NCBI GenBank assembly: GCA_966250375.1
Contig: CBINHE010000107.1
Coordinates: 1-12,665, forward strand
Reading direction: 5' to 3'
DNA from: CAMLDH01 sp966250375
GTDB lineage: Bacteria > Pseudomonadota > Gammaproteobacteria > Burkholderiales > Burkholderiaceae_D
Length of the DNA stretch: 12,665 bases
Part shown: piece by piece, positions 6,146-12,665 of the stretch
Layout: each line of letters opens with the position of its first letter
How positions within the stretch are numbered: the stretch's first letter is position 1
The notes under the pieces: generated by a model
The model's database searches: none
Seen by the model: the letters and a program-made list of their open reading frames with translations, nothing else
What the model was told of the DNA's origin: nothing
Program-made: the position numbers and the translations under genes

Positions 6146-9100
6146 TTACTGCTTCCAGATGTGCAAGGCGAGGCTGCCTTGCCGATGCTCCTCCACCAGG
6201 CGCAGCACGGCCTTGGACTGGTAGTCCTTGGCCAGCGAATTCAACTGGCTCGTAAAGGGCCGATAGCGCTCGTCCAGCTGGGCCAACCGCTCGGCCTGCA
6301 CCATGATCTCCTGCATGTTTCCCAGTCTGGCCAGCCGGTGCAGCACTTCCATTTCTTCCACCGGCGGCGCCACCATGGGCCCCGCTTCCGGTGGCGCTTC
6401 CGCTTGCCCCGGACCATACGTCCATTCCAGCCGCAGCAGCCTTGCCATCTGCTCCAGCAGTTTGTCCGCGTCGAGCGGTTTGGCAAGAAAGGCATTCATC
6501 CCGGCCGCCAGGCTTTGCTCGCTGTCGCTGGCTGACACGCTGGCCGATAGTGCCAGGATCGGCACTTCCCGGAAGGCGTTCAGTTGGCGCAAGAGGCGGG
6601 TGGCGGCCAGCCCATCCAGCTCCGGCATGACAACGTCCATCACGATCAGGTCCGGTCGCAGGCGTTGCGCCAGTTCCACTCCTTCGCGGCCGTTGGCCGC
6701 CTCGGCGATTTCGAAGCCGAGCGGCGTGAGCAGATCGCTCACCACCGCCCGGTTCTCGGCGATATCGTCTATCACCAGCACCTTTTTGCGTGGCCCCGCA
6801 TAGCCGGTCACGGTCTTGGTAGAGAGCGTTGCCGTTGCCGCTTGCACCGGCTGCGCCTCGACCTCGAAGCGGAACGTGCTGCCTTGGCCGGGCTGGCTCT
6901 CGACCGCGATTTCGCCGCCCATCAGGCGCACATATTGGCGGCTGATCGCCAGGCCCAAGCCGGTGCCGCCTACGCGATGCCGCATGTCGCCGGCTTGCTC
7001 GAACGGCGCGAAGATAGTTTCCCATTGATTGGCCGCGATGCCGACGCCGGTGTCCTGCACTGCAAAGCCTAGCCGGGCCGGGGGCGCAAAACGCGCTCGC
7101 AGCGTGACCCAGCCGCAATCGGTGAACTTGACGGCATTGGACAACAGGTTGAGCAAGACCTGGCGCAGCCGCTTCTCGTCAGCCCGGATTCCCTGCGGCA
7201 GGTCGGGGGCGAGGTCGCACACCAGCGCCAGCCCCTTCTGCGCCGCCTTCACGCCAACGATCTCGGCGATGGTCTGCACGAACCGGACAAGCGGGATATC
7301 GACCGGGTTGAGTTCCATCTTGCCGGCTTCGATCTTGGCCAGGTCCAGGATATCGTTGATGAGGGTAAGCAAATGTTCGCCGCTCTTGCGGATGACGTTC
7401 ACTCCGGCAAGCTGCCGCTCGCCCAGCACCGGGTCGCGTTGCAGGATCTGGGCATAGCCGAGGATGCCGTTCAAGGGCGTGCGCAGTTCGTGGCTCATGT
7501 TGGCCAGGAAGGCGCTCTTGGCGCGGTTGGCCGCTTCGGCGGCATGGCGCGCTTCCCGCTCGGCTTCGGCCCGCTTGCGCTCGGTCAGGTCCAGCACGAA
7601 GGCCACGCCGGTGTCCTGCGATTGCTCGAACAAGGTGACGCCGATAAGTACCGGGAGGCGGGAACCATCCTTGCGGATGAATTCCTTTTCGAATGGCGTG
7701 GCGCTGCCGGACTTGGCCAATTCCTGGATCGCCTGGGCATCGGCGACGCGGTACTCTTCTGGCGTCATGGCGGCCCATTGAACCTGCCCGGCGGCCAGCT
7801 CTTGCCGCGAGTAGCTGACCATGCGCAGGAAGGCATCGTTAGCGTCGGTAATGTTGCCGCTCAAGTCCCAGAAGAAGATGCCGATGATGTTGGATTCGAC
7901 CAGACGGCGGATGCGGGCATGGCTGTCGCGCACGTCGGTATACAGCCGGGCGTTATCGAGCGAGATGGCAGCCTGGGACGCCAGCAGTTCCAGCACCTGG
8001 AGCCGGTCCGGGGTGAAGGCATGGGTAGCCAGACTGTTTTCCAGGTACAGGATGCCGACCAGGGCCGATTGGCGCAGGATCGGCAGGCACAGCACGGAGT
8101 GCGGATGGTGTTGGGAAAAGTATGGATCGGTTGAGAATGGGTGCGGTTCGGCGGCATCCATCAGCAGCACCGGTTCCCGGCTGCGCCGGACATACTGGAG
8201 CATGGCCAAGGGCAAGTGTGCCTGCGACAGCGGCTGTCCGGCATGCCGCCGCACCTGTACCGCCTGCTGCTCGACTTGCGCCTCTGCCACTAGCGCCAGC
8301 TCGTCGCCACGAGTCAGCAGCAGGCAACCGGCCTGCGCGCCGGCATTTTCGAGCACGAGGTGCATGAGGGTGTCGATCAGCTCGTCGAGCAGGATCTGGC
8401 CGGAAATAGCTTGCGAAGCCTTGGCTACCGACAACAGATCGAGTCGGGTCTCGCCCTCGGCCGCCACAACCGCAGCGCGCTCGGTGCGTGTGCGCAACTG
8501 CGGATACTGCTGTTCGAGCTGCTTCACCTTGCCGTCCGCACCCCAACGCAGATAGCCACTGCGGGCATTCCGGAGGTAGAGATCGGCGATCTGCTCGAAG
8601 CCGTGCGCCTGGTAGAAAGTGCTGGCGCGCTCATGCGCAATCGCTTCGTTATGGACGAAGCTGTTGTCGCGGGCCGAGCGGATAGCTTTCTCATACAAAC
8701 GCTGGGCGTCGAACTCGCGGCCTTCGAGGCGGGCGATTTCGGCGCCGACCAGGGCGGTGCGGTTTTCAAAATTCTCCGGACAGTTCGCCGCCCAGATCTG
8801 GAGTTGCCGTTGGTGGGCAGTCAGAGCTTCCAGATGTGGCGTGCGTTGGTCGGCGGCGATGGCGTCGCAGAATGCTGCGTGGGACAGTGCGCTATAAAAG
8901 TGATATTCCGCCTCTTCAAAAAAGGCTGGCATTGTCCACAGCAGCGGTTGCGCGCGCGATGCGGCCTCAAGGGCGGTGGCGGCATCGCCGGCCAGGAAGC
9001 GTGCCTGCAGCTTGCGGATCCAGTACGCGCACTCGGCAATCGCCAGAGCCGGGTTGCTGGCGAAGCGGCGCTCGATCTGCCGCTCGTCGAACTGCGTATC

Positions 9101-12100
9101 ATTAAAGGTACCGAATGTCGACGTTAAGCCGCGCAGCGTGCGGATGAGCCCGAGCTGGGACGCGATGTAGTCGATAATGAGACCGAACCGCGCCTTTTGT
9201 GCAAAGGCGAAGCCGTGCTCGACCTCGTGCTGCGCCTCGCCGAGTGAATCGCCCGCTGCAAGCAGATTCGTGTTTAACTGGTCGCAACTATATGCTGCAT
9301 AAGTAAGGTCGCCGGTTCGGTTCGCTACCTCGAACGCCCGGCGCAGCAGATCGCGGCCGGTCTTGATATGGCGCGCCCAGGGCACAACAATATTTCCGAA
9401 GATCAGGTAGATCACAGCCTCGAAACGCTTCAGTCCGCGCTGCTCCACCAGCTCGCAGCCGAGCCGGCCGAAGCGATAGGCGGCCTGGTAGTCGCCAAAG
9501 CGCGTGCCGGCGATCATGGCAAGCCATGCATAGGCGACGCACGAGCTATGACAGTTGCCATGCTCAAGACTGAGATTGACTGCCTTGCAGGTGATGAGGG
9601 AAGTCAGGTTCGCATCGGTGAACATGGCAGGCGCTGTGATCTTGGATAGAACATCGAGCGTTGCGAGCGATGTCAGGTCGGTCATCAAGGGCAAGTCGAT
9701 GAGTTCCTCGATCGTGCGGCTGCCTAACCGGGACCAGATTCGTTCGTATTCGCGTCGTGCGTCTTCTTCCATCGGATGCGGCGACCAGTTGATGCCCAGA
9801 TGCCGCAGGTAGTCGAGACCGACCTCGACCGCACGGTCACTGCGACTGAGGGTCGTGAACAGATCCACACGCAAGCATGTCACGGTCGCTTGCTCCACTA
9901 TCGTGGCGGCGCGCGTTGACAGCGCCGCCAGGCGGTCTTCCGCTTCCGCCAGTGCGCCAGTCAGGAATTCGCATTCGGCCCGGTTCAGTTCCAGCTGGAA
10001 GATCAGCGTATGCCGTCGCTCCCAGCAATCCTGCGTCAGCAGCGCCGCGCCGGCAGCGAGATACGCCAAGGCCGAGGCATAAGCGGTCCCTGTCTTGGCG
10101 CGCTGGCCGGCCAGCAGGTTCAGTTCGGCGATCCGTTCCCGCTCCTGCTGCGACTCGACCAGGCCGCTGCCACGATTGAGCTGGCTGACCACCTCGAAGA
10201 TCCTGTCCGCGATTACCTCGGAGGACAGGCCGGATAACAGCAGGCGGCCGATGCGCAGGTGCATGCCAGCTCGCGAGTCTGGCGGAATCAGCGAATAGGC
10301 TGCTTCCTGCACCCGGTCATGGAGGAAGGTGTAATTGTTCTCCTGCCGGTACACCAGGCCCGCCCGTTGGGACTCCCACAGTAAGGTGTGGACTGCCTCC
10401 ACAGATTGCTCGAGGATGATGCCGAGCGTGGCAACGTCGGCGGCATTGCCTAGGCAGGCGAACTGCGCCAAGGCATCTTGCGTATCCTGCGGCAGGCGGG
10501 CGAGCTTGCCTACCATCAGCTCCACCACATTATCGGTATAGCCCTTGGCGTGGATGCGCGGCAGGTCCCACTGCCAAACTCCATGACTGGCATCGAAATG
10601 CAACAGTTTCTCTTCGGCCAGAGCCGTCAGAAACTGGCGGGTGAAGAAGGGGTTGCCGCTGGTTTTGTCCAATACCAATTGCGCCAGCGGCTGCGCCTCG
10701 ACAGATGGGCAATGCATGGATTCGGCAATGAGCTGCGCGACATCGTTCAGTGCCAGCGGGGCGAGCACGATGCTTTGCACGGTAATGCCCGCTTGACGGA
10801 TCGCCTCCAGGCTATGCATCAGCGGGTGGCTGCTGTCGACTTCATTGTCGCGGTAAGCCCCGATCAGCAACAGGTAACGCACGTCCGGATGGGTCGCCAA
10901 ATCGGTCAGCGCGGCCAGCGTTCCTGCATCTACCCATTGCAAGTCGTCGAGGAACAGCACCAGCGGATGTTCTTGCCGGGCGAACACGCCGAGGAAGCGC
11001 CGGAACACCAGCTGGAATCGGCCTTGCGCCTCCTGCGGCGACAGGTCGGGCACAGGCTGTTGCGGACCGATGACGAGTTCGAGCTGGGGGATGAGATTCA
11101 CCATGAGTTGGGCAATAGGACCCAGCGCTTCGCGAATGGCATCCTGCCAGTGCGCGATGTCGGCGTCGCTCTCTCCCAGGATTTGGCGCACCAGCCGGTC
11201 GAAGGCCTGGGCCAGGGTGGCGTAGGGAATGTCGCGCTTGTACTGGTCGAATTTGCCGGCGATGAAGTAGCCGTGCCTTTCCGCGATCGGTTGTTGCAGC
11301 GCATGGACCAGCGCGGATTTGCCGACCCCCGAATAGCCGGCCACTGTCACCAGCATGGGTGTGCCCGTCGTGGCCACTGCCTCGAACGCGCCCAGCAGTG
11401 CCGCTTTTTCCTGCTCGCGTCCGTACAGCTTGGGCGGGATCCGGAAACGGTCGGACATATCTCGCATGCCCAACGCAAACGGCGCAATCTCTCCAGTCGC
11501 CTGCCATTGGTTCAGGCACTGGTCCAGGTCGGCCAGAAGCCCGCCGGCGCTTTGGTACCGCTCTTCCGGCACCTTGGCCAACAGCTTCAGCACGAGGTCC
11601 GAGACCACTTGGGGAATGTCGGGGACCAGCTGATGCGGAGGAACAGGCATGCGGGCGAGATGGCAATGCACCCATTCCAGCGCATCGTCCGCCTGGAACG
11701 GCAGTTGTCCGGTCAACAGGCGATACAGCAGGATGCCCAGCGTATAGAAATCGGTGCGGTAATCGACCGTACGATTCATGCGGCCGGTCTGCTCGGGCGA
11801 AGCATACGCCCAGTCGGCAGCAGCAGCCGGACGGAGAGAGGTTGCCCCCTCGAGCGAAGCGGCCCGGCTCAGGTCTGCCAGTTTCACCTGGACACCATCA
11901 TGTGCCAGCAGGAGGTTGGCGGGGCGCAGATCGTGATGCACGATGCCGGCGGCATGGAGCGCCCCCAAGGCGCGGGCAAGTTGGCTAGCAATGGTAAGCG
12001 CTACCGGCAAGGCGAAACGTTGCTGGCGCGCCAGTACGGCGTCCAAGCCCTCGCCGGCGAAGGGTTCCAGGATCAGGGCCAAGCGTGTGCCGTCTTCCTG

Positions 12101-12301
12101 CAGGGCAAGCGGATGGAGGATCTCGGGCACATCAAGGGATTGCAGCAAGGTATACTCGTGCCGCAGGCTGTTACCGGCGCTCTCGCGTGCGGGGAACTTG
12201 AGGAGGACGGGGGTGTCATCATGCACATGACGGGCGAGGTGGAGTGTGCCGCTGGCTGTCGCGCCGACCTGCTCAATGACCTGATAGTTGCCTGTATTCA
12301 T
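6146..12301 (-). CDS. Multidomain Ser/Thr kinase-like / AAA ATPase / GAF-PAS hybrid sensor histidine kinase
   Basis: This 2051-residue protein has the architecture of HstK-like dual kinases. Domains by rough residue: Ser/Thr-kinase-like 1-270, with VLLKFPA (K35), HHDLRPANLLL (D124), LADLSRA in place of DFG (D143) and YASPEQTGRMNR; AAA/NACHT-like ATPase 290-560, with Walker A GYSGVGKSA (K328) and Walker B LVLFLDDLQWVD (D452, D453); TPR-like helical region 600-1290; GAF 1300-1450; PAS 1462-1580; HisKA with NMSHELRTPLNG (H1604); HATPase with SNAVKF (N1722), DTGVGI and GGTGLGLAIS; receiver 1838-1955, with VIDD and phospho-acceptor D1889 in VMDVVMPELDG; and a 95-residue helical tail. No long membrane segment is seen, so it is probably cytosolic. 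It should sense a signal through GAF/PAS, autophosphorylate H1604 and pass phosphate to D1889. AGGGA lies 5 bases before the ATG. No partner regulator lies nearby. GC is high (41 of 60 in 10081-10140). Confidence 0.93.
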   Translation of the reverse strand: MNTGNYQVIEQVGATASGTLHLARHVHDDTPVLLKFPARESAGNSLRHEYTLLQSLDVPEILHPLALQEDGTRLALILEPFAGEGLDAVLARQQRFALPVALTIASQLARALGALHAAGIVHHDLRPANLLLAHDGVQVKLADLSRAASLEGATSLRPAAAADWAYASPEQTGRMNRTVDYRTDFYTLGILLYRLLTGQLPFQADDALEWVHCHLARMPVPPHQLVPDIPQVVSDLVLKLLAKVPEERYQSAGGLLADLDQCLNQWQATGEIAPFALGMRDMSDRFRIPPKLYGREQEKAALLGAFEAVATTGTPMLVTVAGYSGVGKSALVHALQQPIAERHGYFIAGKFDQYKRDIPYATLAQAFDRLVRQILGESDADIAHWQDAIREALGPIAQLMVNLIPQLELVIGPQQPVPDLSPQEAQGRFQLVFRRFLGVFARQEHPLVLFLDDLQWVDAGTLAALTDLATHPDVRYLLLIGAYRDNEVDSSHPLMHSLEAIRQAGITVQSIVLAPLALNDVAQLIAESMHCPSVEAQPLAQLVLDKTSGNPFFTRQFLTALAEEKLLHFDASHGVWQWDLPRIHAKGYTDNVVELMVGKLARLPQDTQDALAQFACLGNAADVATLGIILEQSVEAVHTLLWESQRAGLVYRQENNYTFLHDRVQEAAYSLIPPDSRAGMHLRIGRLLLSGLSSEVIADRIFEVVSQLNRGSGLVESQQERERIAELNLLAGQRAKTGTAYASALAYLAAGAALLTQDCWERRHTLIFQLELNRAECEFLTGALAEAEDRLAALSTRAATIVEQATVTCLRVDLFTTLSRSDRAVEVGLDYLRHLGINWSPHPMEEDARREYERIWSRLGSRTIEELIDLPLMTDLTSLATLDVLSKITAPAMFTDANLTSLITCKAVNLSLEHGNCHSSCVAYAWLAMIAGTRFGDYQAAYRFGRLGCELVEQRGLKRFEAVIYLIFGNIVVPWARHIKTGRDLLRRAFEVANRTGDLTYAAYSCDQLNTNLLAAGDSLGEAQHEVEHGFAFAQKARFGLIIDYIASQLGLIRTLRGLTSTFGTFNDTQFDERQIERRFASNPALAIAECAYWIRKLQARFLAGDAATALEAASRAQPLLWTMPAFFEEAEYHFYSALSHAAFCDAIAADQRTPHLEALTAHQRQLQIWAANCPENFENRTALVGAEIARLEGREFDAQRLYEKAIRSARDNSFVHNEAIAHERASTFYQAHGFEQIADLYLRNARSGYLRWGADGKVKQLEQQYPQLRTRTERAAVVAAEGETRLDLLSVAKASQAISGQILLDELIDTLMHLVLENAGAQAGCLLLTRGDELALVAEAQVEQQAVQVRRHAGQPLSQAHLPLAMLQYVRRSREPVLLMDAAEPHPFSTDPYFSQHHPHSVLCLPILRQSALVGILYLENSLATHAFTPDRLQVLELLASQAAISLDNARLYTDVRDSHARIRRLVESNIIGIFFWDLSGNITDANDAFLRMVSYSRQELAAGQVQWAAMTPEEYRVADAQAIQELAKSGSATPFEKEFIRKDGSRLPVLIGVTLFEQSQDTGVAFVLDLTERKRAEAEREARHAAEAANRAKSAFLANMSHELRTPLNGILGYAQILQRDPVLGERQLAGVNVIRKSGEHLLTLINDILDLAKIEAGKMELNPVDIPLVRFVQTIAEIVGVKAAQKGLALVCDLAPDLPQGIRADEKRLRQVLLNLLSNAVKFTDCGWVTLRARFAPPARLGFAVQDTGVGIAANQWETIFAPFEQAGDMRHRVGGTGLGLAISRQYVRLMGGEIAVESQPGQGSTFRFEVEAQPVQAATATLSTKTVTGYAGPRKKVLVIDDIAENRAVVSDLLTPLGFEIAEAANGREGVELAQRLRPDLIVMDVVMPELDGLAATRLLRQLNAFREVPILALSASVSASDSEQSLAAGMNAFLAKPLDADKLLEQMARLLRLEWTYGPGQAEAPPEAGPMVAPPVEEMEVLHRLARLGNMQEIMVQAERLAQLDERYRPFTSQLNSLAKDYQSKAVLRLVEEHRQGSLALHIWKQ

Positions 12302-12306
12302 TTACT

Positions 12307-12311
12307 TCCCT
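12307..12311 (-). promoter_or_regulatory. Ribosome binding site of the hybrid kinase
   Basis: On the minus strand AGGGA precedes the ATG at 12301 by 5 bases, a fair Shine-Dalgarno match that supports this start. The first residues (NTGNYQVIEQVG) already match the N-lobe of the kinase domain, so no upstream start is needed. Confidence 0.55.
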
Positions 12312-12321
12312 GCCCAAGGGG

Positions 12322-12333
12322 CTGTATGTACAG
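12322..12333. promoter_or_regulatory. Short dyad in the kinase leader
   Basis: CTGTATGTACAG consists of CTGTA and TACAG arms around TG, a perfect 5-bp dyad 20 bases before the kinase start. It is not a LexA box, which would need 8 bases between CTGT and ACAG. It may be a regulator site; chance is also possible. Confidence 0.3.
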
Positions 12334-12366
12334 GCTGCGGCAATTTTCCCTTGCTTCTTCCAGCCC

Positions 12367-12382
12367 CTGCATCATCATGCAG
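12367..12382. promoter_or_regulatory. Second short dyad upstream of the kinase
   Basis: CTGCAT (12367-12372) and ATGCAG (12377-12382) are perfect 6-bp arms around CATC. The centre lies 47 bases from that of the dyad at 12322-12333, and both begin with CTG and end with CAG. This could be an operator pair or an RNA hairpin in the leader. No good sigma-70 promoter was recognised; a TATAGT on the minus strand near 12446-12451 lacks a -35. Confidence 0.3.
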
Positions 12383-12572
12383 TTAGCCATTGCCCTCTTC
12401 AGATAGTTCCCTGTCCGGGTTGCTGCCGCATGTCTGGATGGGGCACTATATGACCATGACCGGTGTGCGGAGTTTTTCCATAAAGACTTTCGTAGCGTGC
12501 TTCGAGGAGAGGTATCTTCTTGGAATAGATAGTGCAATCTTCGTCCCGTTCACGCTTACGCTGAAGTCAACT

Positions 12573-12618
12573 TAGGCGACGGAGAGCCTACGTGTTCTCT
12601 CCCTTTCAAGGGGGAGGG
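12573..12618 (+). repeat. Overlapping inverted repeats, possibly a dispersed palindromic repeat
   Basis: Three stems compete: TAGGC (12573-12577) with GCCTA (12586-12590); GGAGAG (12581-12586) with CTCTCC (12597-12602); and CTCCC (12599-12603) with GGGAG (12612-12616). The last stem, followed by GGGCTAGGGT, resembles C/G-rich palindromic intergenic repeats seen in many proteobacteria. No T run follows, so it is not a classic terminator. The overlap of stems also resembles an attenuator, but no leader ORF is visible. Confidence 0.35.
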
Positions 12619-12665
12619 CTAGGGTCATAGGGTTATACACAAATATGAAACTCAATTTTATTCCC

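Larger units (their letters stand above)
12302..12665. other. Non-coding region upstream of the kinase to the window edge
   Basis: 364 bases without a supported gene. It holds the kinase ribosome binding site, two short dyads and a set of inverted repeats near 12573-12618. Small open frames on both strands (minus 12298-12537, plus 12390-12575) have no recognisable product. An ATG at 12645 opens seven codons before the window ends and could be the start of a further gene on the plus strand, but this cannot be judged here. Confidence 0.5.

Noticed and set aside
7373..9127. Two plus-strand frames of about 250 codons (7373-8134 and 8360-9127)
   Set aside because: They are shadows of the HisKA, PAS, GAF and helical coding regions; no motif or ribosome binding site supports them.
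12322..12333. LexA (SOS) box in the kinase leader
   Set aside because: CTGT and ACAG are only 4 bases apart, whereas the proteobacterial LexA site needs 8.
10478..12406. 642-codon plus-strand open frame antisense to the kinase
   Set aside because: It lies opposite a clearly homologous multidomain kinase, has a Gln/His/Arg-rich sequence with no recognised motif, and such frames arise from high-GC codon bias.
12298..12537. 79-codon minus-strand frame ending in an ATGA overlap with the kinase start
   Set aside because: The overlap would suggest coupling, but the sequence is unlike any known protein and the region holds dyads typical of a leader. Not excluded, but unsupported.

Overview
The window looks like a chromosomal segment of a betaproteobacterium, most likely Burkholderiales and perhaps Oxalobacteraceae. 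This rests on family resemblance: a typical Rep helicase, small VF530, SlyX and DUF2288 proteins, a short acidic protein with the 'DREIGKGHGTDALGPSD' signature, and high-GC codon use. No rRNA, tRNA, CRISPR array, insertion sequence or phage gene was seen. The taxonomic call is inference; no search was run.

Layout. (1) Bases 93-3352, plus strand: rep helicase behind an extended -10 promoter, then three small genes (VF530/DUF2132, slyX, DUF2288) read in the same direction and ordinary for this kind of genome. (2) Bases 3353-3919: two small inverted repeats, then an isolated FliL-like single-pass membrane protein. (3) Bases 4084-4583, minus strand: a 127-residue acidic, low-complexity protein with a strong ribosome binding site, a candidate ECF/sigma-E-type promoter and, just upstream of that, a 26-bp operator-like dyad. 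(4) Bases 4726-5883, plus strand: dinB (DNA polymerase IV), with an insertion in the fingers/palm region and lower GC than its surroundings. (5) Bases 6146-12301, minus strand: one 2051-residue multidomain sensor kinase with a Ser/Thr-kinase-like domain, AAA/NACHT-like ATPase, helical repeats, GAF, PAS, HisKA, HATPase and receiver. (6) Bases 12302-12665: a non-coding leader with two short dyads, then overlapping inverted repeats near the window edge.

Functional links. rep and dinB both act at replication forks or damaged DNA but are not in one operon. The big kinase is a self-contained signalling protein whose partner output is not in the window. The most interesting items are the dual Ser/Thr-His hybrid kinase, the dyad plus ECF-like promoter in front of the acidic protein, the dinB insertion, and the FliL-like gene outside any visible flagellar context. 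None is clearly a wholly new system. Long open frames antisense to the kinase are composition artefacts.
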